DNA of 64,000 nt from Neorhizobium vignae (GTDB taxonomy: Bacteria > Pseudomonadota > Alphaproteobacteria > Rhizobiales > Rhizobiaceae), in NCBI RefSeq assembly GCF_000732195.1, contig NZ_JNNU01000011.1, forward strand, positions 1 to 64,000, in the 5' to 3' direction. The position numbers and the translations under genes were made by a program. The notes under the pieces were generated by a model. The model did not search any database and was not told the DNA's origin. It saw only the letters and a program-made list of their open reading frames with translations. This document shows positions 1 through 7,053 of the stretch, piece by piece. Numbering within the stretch: position 1 is the first letter of the stretch; the number at the start of each line of letters is the position of its first letter.

Positions 1-23
1 CCACCTCTCGGGACATCATCCCG

Positions 24-548
24 TCAAGGTTTAACGGCTGCCTGACATTCGACGTCTGAGCTGTAATTCATATGGATACTCAACTTGCCTCCCCAGCTAC
101 TTAGCTGCACGACTATGTGTTCGCCGGAGGCAAGATCGAATTTGGAGTCGACAAGGGACGTTCGCGTCGCCCCAGCCATGAATGTCGCAACTTTGGTAGT
201 CGGGGCGCCATACTTCACTTGAAGATTCCCTACGATCGACGCGAACTCTTCAAACTCCCCGCTCGGGTGTTTTCCAATGGCCGCCACTCTGTTCTCACAG
301 ATGAAGAGACGAAGATCCGTCCCCTCGACCATCCATTCGTGCGGAAATGAGAGGGAGGAATGTTTCAGTTCCCAACCGTTTGCAGTCGCATTCCGCTGCG
401 CCTCGACAAATGAACTTCCGAGCTGAAAATCGTGCAGACCATCCAATGTTTGGGCATGGGTTGAGCCAATGGCCAAACTCGCTCCAACCACGGCAAAAAC
501 AAAGCTTCGAAATAGGTGCAAGCTATGTGGCACGAGCAGCCGCTCCAA
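24..548 (-). CDS. Secreted protein of unknown function
   Basis: 174-residue protein with an N-terminal signal peptide: a short basic start, a hydrophobic stretch at about residues 14-30, and a likely cleavage after THAQ. The mature part has two cysteines (the CEN and VECQ regions), compatible with one periplasmic disulfide. A phrase such as LHDFQLGSS followed by a K-Y-G-x-P segment resembles small periplasmic proteins that appear beside many rhizobial genes, but I do not recognise a named family. It stands alone, convergent with nothing, and 104 bp downstream of the DUF6456 gene on the same strand. Role unknown; export is the only safe inference. Confidence 0.7.
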   Translation of the reverse strand: MERLLVPHSLHLFRSFVFAVVGASLAIGSTHAQTLDGLHDFQLGSSFVEAQRNATANGWELKHSSLSFPHEWMVEGTDLRLFICENRVAAIGKHPSGEFEEFASIVGNLQVKYGAPTTKVATFMAGATRTSLVDSKFDLASGEHIVVQLSSWGGKLSIHMNYSSDVECQAAVKP

Positions 549-651
549 TAGAAATCTCCTTCGCGCTCATTAGCAGAAGCTAAAGACCTTGTCCGCTTCG
601 AGCCGAAGCGGACGTAGGCGGCATTTGCAGCGTCAACCTAACCAATCTCCG

Positions 652-1479
652 TCACAGGACCGGCCGGTAATCCTCGGCGCCCCAGTGATGGTTCTGCCGG
701 CATTTAACCGGTGCCGGCGGCGCATAGTGGCGGGCGAGTGCGAGCAGCGCGGTGCGCAGCATGAGTTTGGCCGAGCGGGCCGGCCATTGGCGTTCGCGTT
801 CCACGGCCTCAAGACCCTTCGCAAAGCAGCAGACATCCACCGCGACGCCGGAAAGTTCCGGCCCCATCGCTTCCACCGCCCTCGAGAAGCGGTTGCGGGC
901 CGACATCGCGCTGTCGGCAATGTCGGCCTGGCCGCCGGCGGTGCCCTTGGCGCGGGTGGCGAGCCGCGGCTCCCAGGAAGCGGTGATGCGGGGCTGGAGC
1001 TGTCCGCGGGTGAAATCGGCGAGCAGCCGCTCGCCCGCATCCAGGGCTTCGGCCGGCAAAAAGGGCTTTCCGTCACGGTCCTTCATCCGCGCGATCACGC
1101 CGAGCGGAGATTCCGCAAGGTTTCGGCGCACCGGCTGGCGGGCGCCGTCGATCTCGACGGATGCCATGACGATCTCGCCATGCTGCTCGACGAACACGTC
1201 CTCGCCCGTCACCAGCGCACGGCGCAGGAAGCTGGACGCTGCCGCGCTTGCGGCAATCCTTCCGTCCGCAAGCTGCGCCAGTCCGAGCGAACGGGCCTGC
1301 ACGATCACCGCTTCGGGATAGGTCCGCTCCTCCGCCCCGATGAGCCTGATCTCCCCCGCCTCACCCGCCCCGATCGCGCAGTCGCCGCGGGCGAGCTGGC
1401 GGATCAGCCGCAGGAGGTGCCGCCTGAGGGCCGGGTCCGCGGCCTTGTCCATCACGGGTTTCCGGATTGCCTCAGTCAT
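652..1479 (-). CDS. DUF6456 domain protein
   Basis: 275-residue cytoplasmic protein. The first ~110 residues look like a winged-helix-type region (LRRHLLRLIRQLA, then a segment ending in SFLRRALV). The C-terminal half, about 120-250, carries the conserved block with RNRFSRAVEAMGPELSGV that I associate with DUF6456. It overlaps the upstream DnaA-domain-IV gene by 8 bp in another frame, so the two are translationally coupled and probably act together. In Rhizobiaceae this pair is usually found next to mucR, as here. Function is not established; a DNA-binding partner protein is an inference from the fused helix-rich N-terminus and the coupling. Confidence 0.75.
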   Translation of the reverse strand: MTEAIRKPVMDKAADPALRRHLLRLIRQLARGDCAIGAGEAGEIRLIGAEERTYPEAVIVQARSLGLAQLADGRIAASAAASSFLRRALVTGEDVFVEQHGEIVMASVEIDGARQPVRRNLAESPLGVIARMKDRDGKPFLPAEALDAGERLLADFTRGQLQPRITASWEPRLATRAKGTAGGQADIADSAMSARNRFSRAVEAMGPELSGVAVDVCCFAKGLEAVERERQWPARSAKLMLRTALLALARHYAPPAPVKCRQNHHWGAEDYRPVL

Positions 1480-1903
1480 GAGCCGTTACCTCCGACAGGC
1501 CGAAAACGGCGGTGACGATGCGCTCGACGGCGGAGACGAACTCGTCGAAGGCCAGGTCGTCGCGGCGATCCTCGACCACGTGGCAGGCGTGGCCGACGGT
1601 GGTGCGGTCCCGGCCGAAAGCCTCGCCGATGTCGCTCATCGAAATCTGGAGCGCCACATGGCAGACATACATGGCGATCTGGCGCACATGGCAGGAAAGC
1701 CGGCGCCGGTCGCGGCGCAGCATCACCCTATCGCCGAAAAGCTGGACCAGTTCGCAGACCATCTGGCGGACGATGCGGCAGGCGCTCTTCAGCGGCAAGC
1801 TGGCGGGAAGCTTCGGCGAACCGGCCGTATCCAGCAGCACAGTCGGGGAAAACGGCAAGGAGGAAGGCGGGGCGGAGGGCTCGAAATATCGCTCGAAAGG
1901 CAT
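1472..1903 (-). CDS. DnaA domain IV-like DNA-binding protein
   Basis: 143 residues. Residues 40-130 resemble only the C-terminal DNA-binding domain (domain IV) of the replication initiator DnaA. The signature GRDRTTVGHAC at residues 97-107 matches the DnaA-box recognition helix region (family form RDHTTVxHA). The AAA+ ATPase part of DnaA is absent, so it cannot be a replication initiator itself. It may bind DnaA-box-like sites as a regulator. The start ATG at 1903 has GGAGTTGT upstream. The gene overlaps the DUF6456 gene by 8 bp, forming a two-gene operon. The ~300 bp upstream up to the mucR terminator holds no other gene. Confidence 0.8.
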   Translation of the reverse strand: MPFERYFEPSAPPSSLPFSPTVLLDTAGSPKLPASLPLKSACRIVRQMVCELVQLFGDRVMLRRDRRRLSCHVRQIAMYVCHVALQISMSDIGEAFGRDRTTVGHACHVVEDRRDDLAFDEFVSAVERIVTAVFGLSEVTAHD

Positions 1904-2068
1904 GACAACTCCTCAATTAATAGGAATTAATTCATACACCCTAGAGCAAAAGCGGGGACGCTGGAAACCGTCTCCGCGCAATTATCCGCTGATATTGTTG
2001 ATAATTTCCGCAAGCTCCCGAAAGATAATGGGATTTTTTTCCTCTACACATCCCCGCGATGCCCGCCT

Positions 2069-2103
2069 AAAAAAGAAAAACCGGGCACTTGATCGGCCCG
2101 GTT
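2069..2103 (-). terminator. Rho-independent terminator of mucR
   Basis: On the minus strand an 8-bp perfect stem (AACCGGGC / GCCCGGTT, 2079-2103) with a 9-nt loop is followed by TTTTCTTTTTT (2069-2078). It lies 110 bp past the mucR stop. The rest of 1904-2212 is AT-rich non-coding DNA that should contain the promoter of the DnaA-like gene. Confidence 0.85.
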
Positions 2104-2212
2104 CTTTATCCGCATCTCTACTTCGATGCCAAGACCAGCCAGCCGCCGCTCTCGCGATCGGTCCTCATCGGGCTGGTCTCAAATCCTCCCTGCCTTGGCG
2201 GCGTCGCCCGGA

Positions 2213-2644
2213 TCAGGCCTTGCCGCGCTTGCGGCGCTGGCCGAGACCCATTTCCTTGGCGAGCCTGGAGCGGGCTTCCGCATAAGCGGGAGCCACCATC
2301 GGATAGTCGGCCGGCAGGCCCCACTTCTCGCGATACTCTTCCGGAGTCATGTTGTAGTGAGTCATCAGATGGCGTTTCAGCGACTTGAACTTCTGCCCGT
2401 CCTCCAGGCAGATGAGATAGTCGTCCTCGATCGATTTCTTGATCGGAACCGGGGGCTTCGGCTTTTCGATGGCCACGACAACGGGTGCAGGCGAAGAGGT
2501 GTTGCTCAACGCCGAATGCACGTCCGCGATCAAGTTCGAAAGATCGCTGACCGGCACCACATGGTTGCTCACATAGGCGGCCACAATATCTGCGGTCAGC
2601 TCTACCAGCAGATCCGGGCTTTTGCCCAATGCGACGTCTGTCAT
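2213..2644 (-). CDS. mucR: MucR/Ros family zinc-finger transcriptional regulator
   Basis: 143 residues, the usual length of MucR/Ros. The central prokaryotic zinc finger lies at residues 75-100. The metal ligands are Cys79, Asp82 (replacing the second Cys of Ros), His92 and His96, within [18 protein letters not shown]. The block [13 protein letters not shown] follows, which is diagnostic of the family. MucR proteins bind AT-rich DNA and oligomerise through the N-terminus. In rhizobia they control exopolysaccharide, motility and cell-cycle genes and repress themselves. The Cys-to-Asp change is known in several rhizobial MucR proteins and does not imply loss of function. A strong SD (ACAGGAGACAGGAA) precedes ATG 2644, and a clear terminator follows. 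Confidence 0.95.
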   Translation of the reverse strand: MTDVALGKSPDLLVELTADIVAAYVSNHVVPVSDLSNLIADVHSALSNTSSPAPVVVAIEKPKPPVPIKKSIEDDYLICLEDGQKFKSLKRHLMTHYNMTPEEYREKWGLPADYPMVAPAYAEARSRLAKEMGLGQRRKRGKA

Positions 2645-3078
2645 TTCCTGTCTCCTGTTTAAGTGACTGGCTGGCCCCGCGACCTCCGCGACACCTGCCC
2701 GTTCGTAGAGTCTTCCGGAGAAACCTATGCCGCCCCGCCGTCTTGCGACCGAAGCCTACCCCTAAGCTTCATGCGGAAAAGAAAACGGTTAACACCGGAT
2801 ATTGCGTTCGATTGTAACCTTCCCTTGCATGTGAACGGCGTTATCGTTCCTCATTCGAAGAACTTGTCGACTCACCAAAATGACGAGGGAACGCCTAATC
2901 TAGAACAACATCTGCACTCTACTTGGAATGAAGTACCACTGCTTCGCTTCTTCTCCAAGTGCGAATTTCGCCGGTTACCAGCCTTTCTGCCACCTATATC
3001 GCACCTACATCAGCTTTACTGATGAATAGATGGGCATTTGCTCAACGGCGACAGGGTTATAACTCTGTCCAGAACGGA
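2645..3078. promoter_or_regulatory. Intergenic region upstream of mucR
   Basis: 434 bp without a credible gene. It is notably more AT-rich than its surroundings, especially 2770-3100, which suits MucR autoregulation because the family binds AT-rich promoters. It must contain the mucR promoter (reading leftward) and the 3' end of the pha transcript. I see no convincing terminator for phaG and no clear sigma-70 boxes that I would mark. Confidence 0.4.
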
Positions 3079-3423
3079 TTATATTCGCTTATCGTAATCC
3101 TTCATTTCATCCCGCACGGACTCAGCGCAAAGTGGATAGCCAACCTTGTGCGCTGCCATAGCGAGCAAATGCGCCGAAATCGGCGCCGTTAGCACGAAGA
3201 AGAAGAAACCTGCAAGCGCTCTTGCGAAAGTCGGCAGGTCGCCCGCATGGACGCCGACCGCAAGCAACAGGAGCCCGGAGCCGACCGTGCCAGCCTTGGA
3301 CGCGGCGTGCATGCGGGTATAAAGGTCCGGCAGACGATTGAGGCCTATCGCCGCCACCAACGCGAATCCTGCGCCGCCGAGGATCAGAAGTGCGGTTATC
3401 GCGGCCAATAGAATGTCCATCAT
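3079..3423 (-). CDS. phaG: Cation/proton antiporter subunit G (Pha/Mrp)
   Basis: 114 residues with three predicted membrane helices (about 5-27, 38-60, 66-88). It matches MrpG/MnhG/PhaG, the smallest subunit of the multisubunit Na+/H+ or K+/H+ antiporter of the inner membrane. The family motif [20 protein letters not shown] is visible near residues 27-46. It is the last gene of the phaABCDEFG operon; its ATG overlaps the phaF stop in an ATGA arrangement, so it is translationally coupled. The complex exports Na+ or K+ in exchange for protons and supports growth at alkaline pH or high salt. Confidence 0.93.
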   Translation of the reverse strand: MMDILLAAITALLILGGAGFALVAAIGLNRLPDLYTRMHAASKAGTVGSGLLLLAVGVHAGDLPTFARALAGFFFFVLTAPISAHLLAMAAHKVGYPLCAESVRDEMKDYDKRI

Positions 3424-3824
3424 TTCTTCGCCTTCCTCCGGACGGCCGGCCCGGTGCCGGATGGGCGCCTTGCTACGGATTTGCGCCGCGGTTCGGGCAC
3501 CGACGCCGTGAACGCCTTCATCCTGTCTTCTTTCGGCACCTCTCTGTTCCCGCGCGACAGGATGAACCGCGCAAAAGCGACGGTCGCGAGGAAGCCGACA
3601 AGGCCGAGCGAGATGGCGATATCGATATAGAGCGTGAAGCCGGTGCGGATGGCGATCAGCGCGATGAAGCCGATGACGATGCCGGTCAGCATGTCGAGCG
3701 CCACGACCCGGTCGGGGAGCGTCGGCCCCTTGATCACCCGCCAGACGGTGAGCAGGAAGGAGAAACAGAGCACCACGAGCGCCAGCCAGACCGCATAGGC
3801 GATGATCATTTCAGCCGTCGTCAT
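3420..3824 (-). CDS. phaF: Cation/proton antiporter subunit F (Pha/Mrp)
   Basis: 134 residues from ATG 3824, chosen because it overlaps the phaE stop (ATGA) and gives the family N-terminus; a longer frame runs back into phaE. It has three membrane helices and the MrpF/PhaF motif [14 protein letters not shown] at about residues 32-45. The C-terminal ~45 residues form a basic, disordered tail rich in Lys/Arg/Pro that goes beyond the core MrpF fold. The subunit is needed for assembly of the antiporter complex; by homology it may contribute to ion passage. Confidence 0.92.
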   Translation of the reverse strand: MTTAEMIIAYAVWLALVVLCFSFLLTVWRVIKGPTLPDRVVALDMLTGIVIGFIALIAIRTGFTLYIDIAISLGLVGFLATVAFARFILSRGNREVPKEDRMKAFTASVPEPRRKSVARRPSGTGPAVRRKAKK

Positions 3825-4294
3825 CGGAACGCCTCCATGATCTTGCGCTCGAAGCCGCTGGCAATGTCCCGCTTCGTGGCTTCGATGTCGGAACAATCGA
3901 TCGCGTGGACGAACAGCGTTTTGCGGTCCTCGGAGACGTCGACCGACAGCGTGCCGGGCGTCAACGTAATGAGGTTGGCAAGCAGGGTGATCTCGAAATC
4001 GCGGGTCACGGTCAGCGGAAAGGCGAAGATGCCGGGCTTCAGGTCCATGCGCGGGCTCATCACCAGCACCGCCACCTTCCAGGCCGACAGCGCCAGTTCC
4101 TTCAGGAACAGCGCCAGTAGCGACAGGATGCGGCCGAGCCGCCGCCAGTAACCGCGGGCGCCCATCTCGTCGCGGACGATCCAGAGCACGAGCGTCGACA
4201 GCGCAAAACCGAAGATCAGGTTGTGCAGCGTGGCGCTGCCGGTGACCGCGACCCAGACGACGGCAAAGACCAGTGACAGGATATAGGTGATCAT
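3821..4294 (-). CDS. phaE: Cation/proton antiporter subunit E (Pha/Mrp)
   Basis: 157 residues from ATG 4294, which overlaps the phaD stop by 4 bp. Two to three N-terminal membrane helices (residues 3-40) precede a soluble domain. The motif [11 protein letters not shown] at about 111-121 is the signature of MrpE/PhaE/MnhE. It lies in the same coupled string as phaD and phaF. Longer upstream frames in the same register are shadows of phaD. Confidence 0.93.
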   Translation of the reverse strand: MITYILSLVFAVVWVAVTGSATLHNLIFGFALSTLVLWIVRDEMGARGYWRRLGRILSLLALFLKELALSAWKVAVLVMSPRMDLKPGIFAFPLTVTRDFEITLLANLITLTPGTLSVDVSEDRKTLFVHAIDCSDIEATKRDIASGFERKIMEAFR

Positions 4295-5856
4295 CGCGCT
4301 GTCCCTCCCGGGAAGACCGACTGGATATAGGCCGCCGGCTCGCCGAGCCCCTCCGCCGCCCTCTGGGCCAGATCGAGCAGCGGTTCCGGCAGCAGGCCGA
4401 AAAGAACGACGAGCGCCGTCAGGCAGCCGAGCGGCAGGGCGACACGCCAGTCGACGGACGTGCCGGCCGGAGCGGCGGCCTCGGGAACAGGGTCGGGCCG
4501 CGGGCGCCAAAAGGCAAGCAGGAAGACCCGGGCGAGCGCCAGCGTGATCAGAAAGGCGGAAAGGAGGATCGCCGCGGCCAGCCACCAGGCGCCGATATCG
4601 AGCGAGGCTTTCAGGAGCGCCACCTTGGGCCACAGGCCGGAGAGCGGCGGCAGGCCGGACGCGGCGAGGAACAAGAGGAAGCTGGCGCCCGAGAACCACG
4701 GCGCCTTCCGGTAAAGCCCGCCGAGGCCGGAGAGCGCCCAGGTGCCGCCGAGCCGACCCGCTTCGCCCGCCACCAGATAAAGCGCGGTCATCGTCACCAC
4801 CGAATGCAGCGCATAGAGGATCGCGCCGCTGACGGCCGCCGGCGTGCCTATCGCGACGCCCGCCATCATGTTGCCGATGCCGGCGATGACCACGTAACCG
4901 ACGAGCCGGCGGATATCGTTCTGCGCGAGGGCGCCGAGCGCGCCGACCAGCATGGTGAGCGCCGCCGAGATGGCGACAATCAGGCTCAGCGCCTCGCGCT
5001 CGACGGGGAAGAGCATGACCGTGACGCGGATCAGCGAATAGATGCCGACCTTGGTGAGCAGCCCGCCGAACAGCGCCGACACGACCACGCGCGGCGTGTG
5101 ATAGGAGGCCGGCAGCCAGAAATTCACCGGAAAGGCGGCGGCCTTTATCGCAAACGCCAGGATGAACAGCGCCGTCAGCGTCGTCAGCGGCGCGGCCTCG
5201 CGCAGGCCTGCCGCCTTGCGGGCGATATCGGCCATGTTGAGCGTGCCGAAGATCGCATAGAGGTAACCGACCGCGATCAGGAACAGCGTCGTGCCGATCA
5301 GGTTGAGGACCGCGTATTTCAGCGCGCCGTCGATCTGCTCCGGCTGCGAGCCGAGGATCAGGAGGCCGAAGGACGAGATCAGCAGCACCTCGAACCAGAC
5401 ATAGAGGTTGAAGATGTCGCCGGTCAGGAACGCGCCCGACACGCCGGCCATCAGCAGCATCAGGAACGGGTAAAAGCCGTAGCGCCGGCCGCTCGCGTCG
5501 ATATCGGCGAGCGCGAATATGCCGGCGGCAAGTGCGATGATCGCCGCGGCGAGCGCCATGACCGCGCCGAAAAGGTCAGCGGTAAAAGCGATGCCGAAGG
5601 GCGGCAGCCAGCGGCCCATCACCATGGTGACCGGGCCATGGACCGAGACGCGCCACAGCAGCGCGGCATCCAGGAGGACGAGCAGCGTCAACCCGGCAAT
5701 CGCGATGCCGCCATGCAGGCGGACGGACTTGCGCACCATCATCAGAACGGCACCGAGGCCGATCATCAGCGCGACGGGGAGAACGACCAGCCAGTCGGCA
5801 GGCGCCGGCGCGGCGAGGATCAGGGCTGCGGAGAGATCGACTGCTGGGGTGGCCAT
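4291..5856 (-). CDS. phaD: Cation/proton antiporter subunit D (Pha/Mrp)
   Basis: 521 residues, about 14 membrane helices. It is a proton-pumping NADH-dehydrogenase-like (NuoM/N type) membrane subunit, matching MrpD. Conserved features include the helix with [18 protein letters not shown] (key Glu in TM5), the lysine-bearing helix [20 protein letters not shown], and Lys in the LTKVGIYSL segment. These charged residues belong to the proton path in the family. The start ATG 5856 has a weak SD. A 147-bp gap with a RIME-like repeat separates it from phaC, unlike the overlapped genes downstream. Confidence 0.95.
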   Translation of the reverse strand: MATPAVDLSAALILAAPAPADWLVVLPVALMIGLGAVLMMVRKSVRLHGGIAIAGLTLLVLLDAALLWRVSVHGPVTMVMGRWLPPFGIAFTADLFGAVMALAAAIIALAAGIFALADIDASGRRYGFYPFLMLLMAGVSGAFLTGDIFNLYVWFEVLLISSFGLLILGSQPEQIDGALKYAVLNLIGTTLFLIAVGYLYAIFGTLNMADIARKAAGLREAAPLTTLTALFILAFAIKAAAFPVNFWLPASYHTPRVVVSALFGGLLTKVGIYSLIRVTVMLFPVEREALSLIVAISAALTMLVGALGALAQNDIRRLVGYVVIAGIGNMMAGVAIGTPAAVSGAILYALHSVVTMTALYLVAGEAGRLGGTWALSGLGGLYRKAPWFSGASFLLFLAASGLPPLSGLWPKVALLKASLDIGAWWLAAAILLSAFLITLALARVFLLAFWRPRPDPVPEAAAPAGTSVDWRVALPLGCLTALVVLFGLLPEPLLDLAQRAAEGLGEPAAYIQSVFPGGTAR

Positions 5857-5899
5857 CAGTGGATGTCCCTCCTTGTCCTGCCGGCTCGCGCCTCTGGCC

Positions 5900-5948
5900 G
5901 ATCTCCCCCCTTGAGGGGGAGATGCCCGGCAGGGCAGAGGGGGGTGCC
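5900..5948 (+). repeat. RIME-like palindromic repeat, copy A
   Basis: GATCTCCCCCCTTGAGGGGG and the following GATGCCCGGCAGGGCAGAGG fill the gap between phaC and phaD. The first half is an inverted repeat (CTCCCCC / GGGGGAG) that would form a hairpin. The same mosaic recurs at 6878-6925 (inverted), 6990-7040 and, in part, 46637-46660. It resembles the Rhizobium-specific intergenic mosaic elements (RIME). Confidence 0.8.
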
Positions 5949-6003
5949 GCGGCTTCCGATGCCGGTGGCGGGAAGGAGCGTAACGACCTGCAACACCATG
6001 CCC

Positions 6004-6381
6004 TCAATACCCCATGGGCGGAAGTTGCTCGTTCCGCGGTTCGGCGAGCCGCATCTCGTCGGTATCGTCGGTGCCGAGCTCCTGGTAGGCGCGGTAGGTC
6101 AGCACCAGGAGGAAGGCGAAAAAGGAAAACGAGATGACGATCGCCGTCAGGATCAGCGCCTGCGGCAGGGGATTGGCGGCGCCTGGCGACAGCACATCCA
6201 TGCCGACCGGGATGATCGGCGGCACTTCGCGGGTGAGCCGGCCGGCGGTGAAGAGCAGCAGGTTGACCGCGTTGCCGAGCAGCGCCACGCCCAGGAGGAT
6301 GCGCACGGTGGATTTCGACAGGATGAGGTAGATTGCGCCCGCAAAGAACAGGCCGATCAGGATCGAAAACAGCGCTTCCAT
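6004..6381 (-). CDS. phaC: Cation/proton antiporter subunit C (Pha/Mrp)
   Basis: 125 residues from ATG 6381, which shares one base with the phaB stop (TGATG). Three membrane helices; it belongs to the NuoK-like MrpC/PhaC/MnhC family. Family features are LLGVALLGNAVNLLLF (residues 29-44) and the block DPLPQALILTAIVI-like sequence (here ANPLPQALILTAIVI, 69-83). The longer frame extending to 6912 is a shadow of phaB. Confidence 0.93.
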   Translation of the reverse strand: MEALFSILIGLFFAGAIYLILSKSTVRILLGVALLGNAVNLLLFTAGRLTREVPPIIPVGMDVLSPGAANPLPQALILTAIVISFSFFAFLLVLTYRAYQELGTDDTDEMRLAEPRNEQLPPMGY

Positions 6382-6818
6382 CAGTCCTTCTCCTCCACGT
6401 CGGAGCCCGGCTCCTGCTCGAGCGCAAGCGCGATCGAGGTAATCGCCCCGACCACGACCAGATAGACGCCGATATCGAAGGACATCACCGTCGAGAGCGG
6501 CAGCTCGACGTCGAAAATTACCGGATAGACCCATAGCCCGGTCATGAACGGTACGCCGAACACGATCGAGAGCGCGCCGGAAAGGGTGGCTAGCAGCAGG
6601 CCGAAGCCGGCGATCGCCATCGGATGGAACCGGATCGCGCGGCGTACCGAAGGGACGCCGAAGGCGATGCCGTAGATCGCCAGCGCCGAGGCCGCGATCA
6701 GCCCGCCGATGAACCCGCCGCCGGGTTCGTTGTGGCCGCGCAGCAGGACAAAGACGGAAAACAGCAGCATCAACGCGGTAAGAGAGGGCGCGACGGTGCG
6801 CAGGATGAGGGTGTTCAC
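6381..6818 (-). CDS. phaB: Cation/proton antiporter subunit B (Pha/Mrp)
   Basis: 145 residues from GTG 6818. I prefer this over the ATG at 6842 because GGAGGT (6825-6830) lies 6 nt upstream of the GTG, and the protein then starts [13 protein letters not shown] as MrpB proteins do. Four membrane helices; the motif [16 protein letters not shown] is the MrpB/MnhB signature. The stop overlaps the phaC start by one base. Two RIME-like repeats separate it from phaA. Confidence 0.92.
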   Translation of the reverse strand: MNTLILRTVAPSLTALMLLFSVFVLLRGHNEPGGGFIGGLIAASALAIYGIAFGVPSVRRAIRFHPMAIAGFGLLLATLSGALSIVFGVPFMTGLWVYPVIFDVELPLSTVMSFDIGVYLVVVGAITSIALALEQEPGSDVEEKD

Positions 6819-6877
6819 GGGGACACCTCCATGGGGCGGCACGCAGGAGGGAAGCCCCCGCAGGACCGTCGAGCAAG

Positions 6878-6925
6878 GCGCCCCCCTCTGCCCTGCCGGG
6901 CATCTCCCCCACGGGTGGGGAGATC
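6878..6925 (-). repeat. RIME-like palindromic repeat, copy B
   Basis: Inverted copy of the element at 5900-5948: GGCGCCCCCCTCTGCCCTGC followed by CGGGCATCTCCCCC, with the hairpin CATCTCCCCC ACGG GTGGGGAGAT at its inner end. It lies between phaB and phaA, facing copy C 64 bp away, so the two together could form one long hairpin in the operon mRNA. Confidence 0.8.
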
Positions 6926-6989
6926 AGCTGGGCGCACGAGCATCGCTCTCACCGCAAGGTTTGAGGTGGCCGAAATCTCACCGCGATTC

Positions 6990-7040
6990 GATCTCCCCCC
7001 TTGAGGGGAAGATGCCCGGCAGGGCAGAGAGGGGAGCGCC
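6990..7040 (+). repeat. RIME-like palindromic repeat, copy C
   Basis: Near-identical to copy A (GATCTCCCCCCTTGAGGGGA then AGATGCCCGGCAGGGCAGAG), in opposite orientation to copy B. It ends 13 bp before the phaA stop codon. Confidence 0.8.
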
Positions 7041-7053
7041 ACGATGACGGGTC

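Noticed and set aside
1472..1903. Replication origin or DnaA initiator
   Set aside because: Only domain IV is present, no ATPase domain, no cluster of DnaA boxes or AT-rich unwinding region seen.
4804..6465. 553-residue plus-strand frame opposite phaD/phaC
   Set aside because: Antisense shadow with highly charged repetitive composition.
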